Below, piece by piece: positions 9,681-18,123 of a stretch of 25,766 bases of DNA (the first letter of the stretch is position 1; every line of letters starts with the position of its first letter). A program made the position numbers and the translations under genes. The notes under the pieces are model-generated. The model was not told the DNA's origin. It saw only the letters and a program-made list of their open reading frames with translations, and made no database searches. Source of the stretch: Perkinsus marinus ATCC 50983. Taxonomy: Eukaryota; Perkinsozoa; Perkinsida; Perkinsidae. The stretch covers positions 49,407-75,172 of the forward strand of contig NW_003207586.1 in assembly GCF_000006405.1 (NCBI RefSeq), read 5' to 3'.

Positions 9681-12600
9681 ATGGCTCTACTTCGGAGGTA
9701 CCTGTCTAGATGGCTGACTCCACTACTCTGCATCTTCCAACAATATCTCTATCTTGTCGCTTCCAACCTCGGATGCTTTTTTAATATCCTTTGCGAGGGA
9801 TCTAGCAAGAGGGAGGAGGGTAGTGGTGAGCTGCCGCCCTTATCGGTGAGCCTTATGGAGATGCCCTTATGGTTGGACATCGCGATCTCAGAGAGGTACG
9901 GTATAATTGTAGGAATTGAGGAAAAATGGTATCGGATTCGCCCTATTGCTCAACCATAGTTCGCCTGGGACTCTGTAGCCGTACTGGTTATTGTATGTTA
10001 TCTCGATGGTTTATATAACGGCAAGAATCAGTGCGAGAATATATACACATGGTCAACTACATGTGTTGCTAGCAATATGGAAATTTTGAGGAAATTTTGC
10101 GAAATTATCGTTGATTTTTTAATACTTATACCCAAAATCGTGTGATTTTTCATAAAATAGTGAGGAAACCTACGAGCTCAGTCGAGGAAACCAAACATAT
10201 ATTCTCATACTGGCAAAAACGGTGTTGAGATATATGCTAGCTTCGTTTGATTGTAGTAGAACTCAACAGAAAAAAAATCAAGAAATTCCTAAAATTTCCA
10301 TATTGTCACCAACACATGTAATCGATCTTATTTTCCCGCACCGATTTGAACGTTTTCAATCTCATTAACCCTCGTCACGGAAGGAAATGTTGTTTTTAAC
10401 CATCCGAATGGGAAATGCCTAAGTCCACTTTTCGAGCTTCTCCCTCAGATTGACTTCAACGCTACGACCATTACGAAGCGTGGTAACGGAAGTGCTATGT
10501 TCACTATGCGATTTGGTGGTGGCTTTATACGACTTGCAGGAATACATCTCGTTGGTTGTTGATGAAAATGGCCAACGAAAACTGCAGCCCTTCGTGGATA
10601 ATATGATGTCAGTGTTGGAATATATGTTTGTTTTTTCACAGTTTTTTGATCTGATTATATTTCATACGAACACCAAGAAAAATTTTCAAAAATTTCATCA
10701 GAATTTTTATATTAAAAGACAAGCAAGATATGATAATTTTCCCATACTGAAAATTTACCGCTGGTTTGGAATTTACAAGTGTCGGAATATATGTTTGCTT
10801 TCCTCAGCTGAGCTCATCACATTTCCTATGATAAAAATATTCGAAAACCCCCAAGAATTTCCGTAAATTTTCTTATAATTTTTCGTATTTTTCCGCAGAT
10901 ACTTTTCCATGTCGTGGATATCATCAGCTAGCGATCCGAGTGGTTCCACTGCTAACCTCACTATGCTTGACATAGTAGCTGGGTGTCGACCGCCAGCGCC
11001 GATCTTGCCTGACTTGGCGTATTACAGTTCACTGGTGTCACCGATTCGGGACGAAATACGTAGGTTAGGGGGTGGCGCGAAATATGAGGATGATCGCCTT
11101 CTTGTGTTGGTGACAGTATGAAAATTCTGCGAGGAAATTTTGGTTCCTGTACTAATTTGTATGTAAACTTTCCTAATTAGTGAGGAAATTTTCGAGCTGA
11201 GGAAAACGGGTATACATTCCAACACTGTGTAGGGCAGGGTGTAGACGTATTTTGAATTGTTATCATACGATGTGGTAAAATGTGTATATGGTCAACTACG
11301 TATGTCGGTGATAATATGGGAATTTTAAGGAAGTTTAGGTGAAGTCTTGTTAGCTGATCGCATTCGTATGAATGAAAAAATCAGCAGAATTTGCTGACAA
11401 TTTCATCACAATTTTCATATTGTCACCAACACACGTCGTTGAGCATGTGCATAATATTTTCCCCCGCACTGTCAGCGGTAGGGTTAGTATTCCGCATGTG
11501 AAGTGGTGTAATACTCCATGTGAATTTAAGACGTGTACTGATAACGCAATTGTTCTTAGGGTGAATTGTGTTTTTCACTAGTGTTTTTATATCACTAGGG
11601 TGAAACTCCATTATACTCAACCCGTGAGAAAAGCGTCTTGAAATCTATGCATTTCGTGTTGGAATCGACTAGCATATTGGTGGGGAATCTTGAGGTTGAG
11701 CATGAAAGATTCAAATTAGGTCAGCTGCATGCCTCATTCCATCCTCTCTGCCACATCGGTGTGGTATCCCCGACTGGCGCCATACCTACATCGATGCGAT
11801 CCGGCAGCGAGCGGCTTTTGCTAGTAGACTGTAAACGGTATGAGGGAGAACTGGGTGAGAAGGGGGGGGGGGGGGATGTGCGCATGGTCAACTACATGTG
11901 CAGGCGTCTTTTGCGGAAATTCTGAAAGGTTCTATACACTTCTTCCCGAAATCGTGGAGTAAGCCACGATGATAAGTGTGCTCAGCTGAGGAAAGCGAAC
12001 ATATATTTTAACACTACCGCATACCATCTCTCCGTCCATTCGCGCAGTGGAATTGGAACGATTTCGTTGAATTATGCAAACAAGTTATTGGGTATAATAA
12101 ACAATACTAAGGGAAAATTTTAGAAAAAATTCGTATTGATTTCTGTACATTTCTCATTTTTGAATTTTTACATTTCAGAATTTTTGTAATTTTTGTAATA
12201 TGTGTAATTTGTGTATATTTTTGTAATTTCGGAGGAAAGGCTTCAACTCAGCCGAGGAGAGCAGATATATATTCCTCCAACAGTTTTCGAATGTCGGAGG
12301 TCGCAGGTTCGATTCTACCCGAGGACATCAATATTAAAATGCAATTGCGCATCGAGCAGTTGAAACGGTGTATGAATCGATTGGCGAGAAGCTGTGCTGA
12401 ATTGGACATAGAATTCCACAGGGTAGGGGAGAGGGTGGGAGGGGGACAGGAAGTTTGTGCATGCGTGCAGATTTTTGTGTAATTCACATGGTAGACATTC
12501 GGTATGCAAATGTGGAAAATGTGTGTTATCCTACGAGATTAATAAAAGTCGTTCTGGGACTATATCGCGTGAACAATGTGAACATTGCTATGAACATGTG

Positions 12601-15600
12601 ATGTGATAAAAGTAACATTTCGAGACTATGATAGCGACAAGTTGTTCACTATCATTAATTCCGAAATAGTAAACGCAAATTCTTCGCATTTGCATAAGCT
12701 CGAATTGGCACGCACTGTATTGTTATAATACAGTCTATCTACTCTGTGAGTAACATGACCAGGGCCAACATATCTTCCGTGAAACCGTTACCCAGTTTTG
12801 TGAAATATGCTCGCTTCATCAGTTTCATCACCAATCACGGGAGTTTATACTGTATGCCAATTGGGAGAATATACGCGAAAACTGTACAGAAACTAACAAA
12901 GTTTCGATATTGTCACCAACACGTGTGGAAATCTTATCACGCTGGCGTTACCTATTCGGATGCCCATGATCGCCGGGAATTATATCTAAACTACTGATCC
13001 ATCGCTGCGGTATGACCAATGGATCGGCAGCTTACCACACTTATTTCACTTCACCGAAGCGATACGCATATATACGGGGAGGAACATCATCCTGGCAACA
13101 TAGATTCCGTGATACTTCTCGGATTTCCATGAGGGGGGATATGTACAGAGCCAACAGGGGAGTGTGCAGGAGCAGTAGCTGCCTTGTTGGAAGAGAAATC
13201 GAAAATTTAGTGATTCGTTCGAGGAAAGGTAGCACGATTCTTACATGTGTTGGTGACAATGTGAAAATTCTGACGAAATTTTTGGGAAAATCTCATTGGT
13301 TTCTGTACACTTCTACCCGAATTCGTATGTTTACTTGTATAGTAAGTGAGGAAACTCCTGAACTTTGCTGAGGTAAGCGAACATATGTTCCAAAACCGCT
13401 TAATTGCTCCTCCAGCCCGAGAGGGAAACACGGTATGGTTTCTTGGCGGAGAAGTGCCCCAGCTGGGGATCGTACCATGATCCCTAGTGAGAAGACCCTC
13501 GAGGCCAGCGGGAAATAGCAGATGTGTTGATGAAAATGAGTGCTGCAGTGATAGAACTGTAGACTCCAGGGACTGCTGTAGGGAGGTGGAGCACTCCAGC
13601 AAAGACGTAACAGTATATTAATATTAAAAGGTATACCAATATTAACTACACATACAAGATAGATTTATATATAGCCATTTACTAATTATTTTTTTATATG
13701 AAGGGAGGGTCTGGGGGCCTACTTTCTCATCGCGCAAGAATCGCGGCAAATCGCAATAGATAGTGTCATTCACGACTGGTGAATCCCCAGGGTTCTAATC
13801 TGCGGCTATACTCTAATACTGGCAACTACGCCCGGTTGAATGGTGCCGCTTAAGAAGAATTATTTATATATTATATACAATATTACGTTACTCTTTACTA
13901 TATTATAAATGGCTAGATCTCCATAGACAAGCACGTATATAGACCCCTCTACGGGGGTGGCATCCGCCTAGCAAGGACAGCTCCTCGGATGTGTGATAAC
14001 TCCCCTAGTTCGGGGAAGTATCATGTATATATGGGCATTACATATGTTCATTGCTCCAAACCAATTTGGAATATACTCAAAATAATGATTTGTCGAAACC
14101 TAGCGCCAGTGAGAACCCCAGTTTGTCACACGATATATCTCACCCTAGGACAAGTATCAGTTCGGGCTCGGTGACGCGCAACAGCTTCCTTGCGTGCTTA
14201 GAATGCTCGCGCGGCGGTTGGGGCCATGTAGATGTCCCATATGCGATCGATTCAGTCGTTTGTCGCAGACGGGTAGCACTCCCCCCCCCCCCCAAATGCT
14301 ACTTGAGCCTCCTAGATGACGAACTGCTAGAAACGTGTTTTTAATTGTACTGCCGAGATCCACAGCAGAATAATATTTTTTCGTATCCTCTTGTTACCCC
14401 TGATACTGTGAAACGAGGCATTTGACTCCGTTGTGACTAATTATCGGGTAGCTTCATTTCGCTAACTCATCCTCTTGCGGAACTCAGACATTGGCTTTCG
14501 GACTCCAGGTTTGAGGTCAATATCTCTGCCATCGTCAACGTCTATGACCAAGTGATACCACATTTCTTTCATTTCTCAGAGTGACTTCCTCCTACAGTAC
14601 ATGCACAACTGTAAACAATCGTTTAGAGTTTATGGCGGCTACGCCATTAAGGAGGTGCGGTCTTTGCAATTAGATGAATATCAAACTCGCAATGTAAGCG
14701 GCGTTGAGGAAATGTAAGGGAGAGCAAGATGAGCAAGATTTGCCTCAATCAGGACTGGTCACGGATCCTACATCAAGCTAGTTCGTCCGAAGACGCCGTG
14801 TTCAAATCGAGAAGTGGCGGAAAGATGGTATCAGGAATGTATCGTGTTTTGGTATTCTCTTCGACTGTCATGCGACTGGCCTCGTTGGTCGAGTTTGCTG
14901 TGGGAGAGTGTGAGCGAGCCTATGAGGTGATAACAGTCATCTTGCAATCTTGCATTTCCTCAACGCAGTGGTATTAGTTCCATAATCCGAGTTCGGCTGG
15001 CAATAAGAAGACTGCTAAGGAGGGGGATGGTATCTGGCCGGGGTCGAAGACGAAGAGCGACTGTTTTGCATGGGCGCAGGTGAATTAGTCTATCTCTGAT
15101 ATCATGATGTATATAATATTTATTAGTTAGATAGATATATCGTATATATAGCTATTAATAATCCATGTAGTATTATAATATAAACTATTTGCTATATTTG
15201 ATCATCAGTGTGTGGGAGAATAAACACATGCTCAACTACATGTGTTGGTGATGACAATATGAATTTTTGGAGGAAATTTTGGAAAAGTGTTATTGATTTC
15301 TGTACACTCCCAGTGTGGGAAAAATGCACATGGTCAACTACATGTGTTGGTGACAATATGAATTTTTTGAGGAAATTTCTTGTTGTCTTCTGTACACATT
15401 TACCATAATTCTTATAACTATTGAAGAAGTTCTGAGGAACTGCGACACAGATTGGAAAATCTTCGCTGTGCGTGATTCTTTTTTTTCCTATGCAGAGTGT
15501 AGCTGTACGAGCTCTCACGGGGTCGGCGCTCGATCGGGCCGTTGGTGACTTTTGCGTCAAGGCGATTCGGTCGGCTGATTTCCCGTTGAACTCATGGGAA

Positions 15601-17272
15601 GAGGGTGAGGAAAGTGTGCTTCGCTCCGCTGTAAAATATCTTTATTTTTGTCAGTTGGTGATTTGGCAAGGTGCATTGACCGCCTTCTTTCGGACGAGTG
15701 GATTGACTTGTTGCTCCCGCCTGGGACGTGTCGAATTGAGTGTGGATTCTAGAGGCATCTTGCAATCTTGCATTTCCTCAACGCTGTTTAGGTATACTGA
15801 TTTCCGAGAGAAGGGCTATATAGAGGTCTTGATGAAAGCACTGAAGGAGTTGAAGAGAAGCATCGATGAGGTTATTGAGGCGTCGAAGGAAACGGGCGGA
15901 TTGCCGGCGGAGCGACGCACGAGAAATGTAAATCCTTACGTGATTCCCTAAGCATGCTCGAATATTGAATGTTCATGGATTTACCTGCTGTGTGAACCTT
16001 TACCCTTATTGTTAACCTCACATGAAAGATTCTTGTGAGTGGTTTTTCGATGAGAAAAGTTGTCTTTGATACCGTGTGAAAACTGCGCCAGTGTGTGCAA
16101 AAAAATTTTCCATACTGAGTAGCAAAATATGTGTATGGTTGGTGACAATATGAAAATTTTGGGGAAATTTCGGGCAATTCTCATCAATTTCTGCACATTT
16201 TCATCCGAATTCGTATGCAAGTTTTGTGATCAGTAAGGAAATCATAGTATTGCTCTTATGTTTTTTGACGCATTTACCAGCCTGTGGGGGAAAAATCCAG
16301 TTATGGAGAATCTTAAGAGGTGTGGCCCTCAGAAGGATACTGTGGGACTCGCATGACCATACACACTAAAGACCCCCAGAGGCTGCTGGGCTCAAAAGGC
16401 AGAACGTCAATACTATTCGTATGTGCTATAAATAAATAGCACAGTAACTCTTGAGTTCAGCTCAGGACAGTGACCATATATTCCTCCAACACTGTTGTCA
16501 TTCAGGCGATACAAGCCGTGTGGCGTCAACTAACACGCGCCCATGTGGAAGGTTATCTCGATCATTTCGGTTCGTTCATGGCACAATACGCAGCTATGGT
16601 TCAGACGCCCCTTAGTGAATGCCTTGAAAGGTTGGTCGGTGGGTATAGGAGAATATTAAATGTTCAATTCATTGCGAACTGCCAATGGAATGCCTTATGA
16701 TTCTTTCATGCGGCTAGCTACTCTACAGCTAATTATCTGCAATTAGAGCGTTTCATCTACCGTCCATTTTCGTGATATTTTGCTTTTGAGTTTTTTGTCC
16801 GTACATGAGTTTGGTGTTTTTTCTCTCGACGATTATGTTGATTAAATCTGATTTGTGTATTCTAAATAAGAATACATGTTAGTGACCATATACTTTCTAG
16901 AATGTTGGATATTCATAACGCGAAGTAGTTTTCAAGCGATCCTTTGCATAATTTGTATACAATTTGTATTCGATTTGATTGATTTGATAATTTGAAGAGA
17001 TTTTATATTATTATATTATATTTAATGATTTATGTATTTGATAATTTGATTTATTTGATAATATTTGTATTTGCATACAATTTTTTCGTATGTTTTATTC
17101 ATAATTTTTCCCATGTAGTAATCGCATGAGCTCCCAGAGTAGGTTTATTTTCAGGTCGTTCGGTCAGGAGGTGCGTGTCGATCTACCGGCGATGAATTTA
17201 TATCCTTTGTATGCCTCGGGACCTTGTCTGAGGTTGGTGGAGATCCAATCAGCAAAGCCTAGCGAGTGCTAG
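9681..17272 (+). CDS. Long unidentified, mostly helical protein with element-filled introns
   Basis: Exons read as one phase-consistent set: 9681-9895, 10449-10607, 10899-11103, 11629-11837, 12284-12422, a poorly defined exon ending at 13228, then 13416-13471, 13509-13558, 14488-14551, 14580-14693, 14753-14926, 15496-15927, 16506-16642 and 17119-17272 (stop). This gives over 700 residues, mainly amphipathic helix (for example IEQLKRCMNRLARSCAEL and VLMKALKELKRSIDEVIEA), with few low-complexity stretches. I cannot name the family. A helical scaffold or tether is possible but not shown. Introns of 28, 37 and 59 nt have no repeat, while most long ones carry family B or A copies. Weak points are the stretch 12423-13100, the start codon (the frame is open upstream to 9501) and the last join; without it the frame stops at 16700. 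Two or more genes cannot be excluded. Confidence 0.6.
10029..10212 (+). mobile_element. Family B copy 3, full length with terminal repeats
   Basis: Left end CAGTGCGAGAATATATACA and right end CATATATTCTCATACTG pair as inverted repeats. The flanks GCAAGAAT and GCAAAAAC agree at 6 of 8 positions, consistent with an old 8-bp target duplication. It lies in the intron 9896-10448. Confidence 0.85.
10220..10343 (-). mobile_element. Family B copy 4
   Basis: A reverse-oriented copy starts CGGTGTTGAGATATATG and ends TTTTCCCGCACCG, including the CATATTGTCACCAACACATG core. It lies in the same intron as copy 3, 8 bp away. Confidence 0.82.
10610..10749 (-). mobile_element. Family B copy 5, at a splice donor
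   Basis: It runs CAGTGTTGGAATATATG to TTTTCCCATACTG with a degenerate interior. The inferred donor of intron 10608-10898 is the two flanking bases GT plus the element's CAGT, giving GTCAGT. Confidence 0.75.
10776..10830 (-). mobile_element. Family B copy 6, partial
   Basis: It carries CAAGTGTCGGAATATATG then GCTTTCCTCAGCTGAGCTCA, the family 3' segment in reverse. With copy 5 it fills most of the 291-nt intron. Confidence 0.75.
11104..11227 (+). mobile_element. Family B copy 7, starting at a splice donor
   Basis: It begins at the core GTGTTGGTGACAGTATG, immediately after an exon, and ends TTCCAACACTG. The 5' outer part of the family is absent, so the core sequence serves as the donor. Confidence 0.78.
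11270..11350 (+). mobile_element. Family B copy 8, partial
   Basis: GTATATGGTCAACTACG and GTCGGTGATAATATGG match the family 5' half. It lies in intron 11104-11628. Confidence 0.7.
11395..11471 (-). mobile_element. Family B copy 9, partial
   Basis: CATATTGTCACCAACACACG and the terminal CCCCCGCACTG show a reverse-oriented 5' half in intron 11104-11628. Confidence 0.75.
11480..11613 (-). mobile_element. Family A copy 3, degenerate
   Basis: GTGAAGTGGTGTAATACTC, TTTTTCACTAGTGTTTTTA and the GGGTGAAACTCCA terminus match family A in reverse. It completes the cluster of four element pieces in intron 11104-11628. Confidence 0.75.
11862..11875. repeat. Run of 14 G
   Basis: The homopolymer lies right where the 5' end of family B copy 10 is expected. 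Its length may be unreliable, and slippage would alter the read-through frame. Confidence 0.9.
11876..12017 (+). mobile_element. Family B copy 10
   Basis: GATGTGCGCATGGTCAACTA, then TACACTTCTTCCCGAAAT and CAGCTGAGGAAAGCGAACAT, ending TTTTAACACTA. It lies in the inferred intron 11838-12283. Confidence 0.8.
12893..12932 (-). mobile_element. Family B copy 11, core fragment
   Basis: GATATTGTCACCAACACGTG matches the family core in reverse. It lies in a stretch where exons are unresolved. Confidence 0.6.
13241..13397 (+). mobile_element. Family B copy 12, filling an intron
   Basis: TTACATGTGTTGGTGACAAT through TACACTTCTACCCGAATTCG to GCGAACATATGTTCCAAAAC. It makes up most of the inferred 187-nt intron 13229-13415 (donor GTAGCA, acceptor CCTCCAG). 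Confidence 0.8.
13559..14487. other. Long intron with no recognised element
   Basis: It contains AT-rich stretches, GC-richer blocks near 13700-13850 and 13930-14160, and a run of 13 C at 14281-14293. No family A or B copy was seen. It is inferred as one 929-nt intron, but extra exons or an RNA gene could be hidden here. Confidence 0.35.
14938..14966 (+). repeat. 29-bp direct repeat, copy 1
   Basis: Identical to 15756-15784. It begins CATCTTGCAATCTTGCATTT and is followed here by AG, so it could be the 3' end of a small intron. Confidence 0.9.
15206..15306 (+). mobile_element. Family B copy 13, 5' half
   Basis: CAGTGTGTGGGAGAATAAAC to GATTTCTGTACAC. It is truncated where copy 14 begins, with both in the inferred intron 14927-15495. 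Confidence 0.8.
15311..15425 (+). mobile_element. Family B copy 14, tandem to copy 13
   Basis: CAGTGTGGGAAAAATGCACA and the GTGTTGGTGACAATATGAAT core. It repeats the same half as copy 13 after a 4-bp gap. Confidence 0.8.
15756..15784 (+). repeat. 29-bp direct repeat, copy 2
   Basis: Identical to 14938-14966. Here it is inside a long open exon, and no phase-compatible intron could be fitted around it. Confidence 0.9.
16089..16117 (+). repeat. Miniature element, ends only
   Basis: CAGTGTGTGCAAA ... TTTTCCATACTG, 29 bp. Both family B termini are present with almost no interior. It lies in intron 15928-16505. Confidence 0.5.
16125..16494 (+). mobile_element. Family B copy 15, interrupted
   Basis: The 5' part is 16125-16248 (GGTTGGTGACAATATGAAAA ...) and the 3' part 16448-16494 (GAGTTCAGCTCAGGA to CCTCCAACACTG). 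About 200 bp of foreign sequence separates them. All lie in intron 15928-16505, and the acceptor TTGTCATTCAG follows the element's end by 11 bp. Confidence 0.75.
16930..17100. repeat. AT-rich low-complexity stretch
   Basis: Reiterated TTTGATAATTTG and TTGTAT motifs inside the inferred intron 16643-17118. Confidence 0.8.
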
Positions 17273-17558
17273 TCGTTAGCTGTCTCTGTGTGTCTGGACA
17301 GATGGTGAAGTTGTGTTGGCTAGTTCATAATGAACCCTTATTTGTGAAAGACCATTGGGGCATGAAAGATATCTTTATGTAGGATACAAAATGATGTGGA
17401 TATACGAGCCAATTCAATAGACTAAATGATCCCTTGTGAGCCAATGGGCTAATATAACTAAGCCGTGTTGTCGGCGCCGCCGACTTGGCGGTGGAGTTTG
17501 AATCCACACGTATGATTTACAAACTGTGTGATTGATACCCCTCATGCGGGGGACCTTT

Positions 17559-17701
17559 CACACGGGAAAATGTGGACATATTCAACTACGTGTTGGTGAT
17601 ATGAAAATTTTAGGAATTTTTCGTTGGTTTCTGAATACTTCTCGATTTCGTATGTAAACTACCAAGCTCAGTTGAGGAAAGCGAATGCCTATTCCAACAC
17701 G
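17559..17701 (+). mobile_element. Family B copy 16 (intergenic)
   Basis: CACACGGGAAAATGTGGACA, GTGTTGGTGATATGAAAATT and GAGGAAAGCGAATGCCTATT, ending CCAACAC. It is the only clear copy outside a predicted gene. Confidence 0.8.
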
Positions 17702-17761
17702 GCGTGTAACCTGCATAGTAGACGGGCATAATTGTTTTCTCGGCTGAAACTTTTTTGGCGG

Positions 17762-17962
17762 GTGTTATATGCTGTAATCAGGCAGTAGTCGAGCATCATG
17801 TCTCTGTAGCTGAATCACTCTGTGTGCACCATTGTGATCTTAGCATTTCTCCTCATCTATATAATGTAAGTAACTGAGAATGGTTATCCTTGCACTCTTG
17901 AAGTTATTTGTGCGGCACAAATTGTGCCCTTGAGCCATTAGCCTGATTACAGCATATAACAC
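17762..17962. mobile_element. 201-bp element with perfect 22-bp inverted ends
   Basis: The ends 17762-17783 and 17941-17962 are exact reverse complements (outer bases GTGTTATATGCTGTAATC). There is no coding capacity and no similarity to families A or B. No clear target duplication is seen. Confidence 0.8.
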
Positions 17963-18123
17963 GAGAAAGGGTATAGTTGTGTCTCTGTGGAAGCGCTGGT
18001 GTTACCAATCGGCACTTCGTCATAACGAGTGTTATCTTTTATTATCACAAAAGCGTTTGAGTTGGTCATAGGGAGTTGATACTTTCTGAGAACCCAACAA
18101 GTTACGGTATGGAAAGTTGTTGA

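Larger units (their letters stand above)
17273..18123. other. Convergent intergenic region
   Basis: It lies between the plus-strand gene ending at 17272 and the minus-strand gene ending at 18124, so both 3' ends should be here. It holds family B copy 16, the inverted-repeat element 17762-17962 and GC-rich stems (CCCCTCATGCGGGG near 17538; GTCGGCGCCGCCGAC near 17471). Confidence 0.5.

Noticed and set aside
12300-12325. GGTTCGATTC, a tRNA T-loop-like sequence
   Set aside because: The T stem does not pair and no cloverleaf fits upstream; it falls in a predicted exon.
15206-15425. Tandem similar units as a possible CRISPR array
   Set aside because: Only two units, in eukaryotic intron sequence, and they are element halves.
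15740-15791. Possible 52-nt intron containing the 29-bp repeat
   Set aside because: No donor near it preserves the reading frame, whereas reading through stays open.
17490-17515. Stem-loop with TTTGAA loop resembling a tRNA T arm
   Set aside because: No acceptor, D or anticodon arms could be placed around it.
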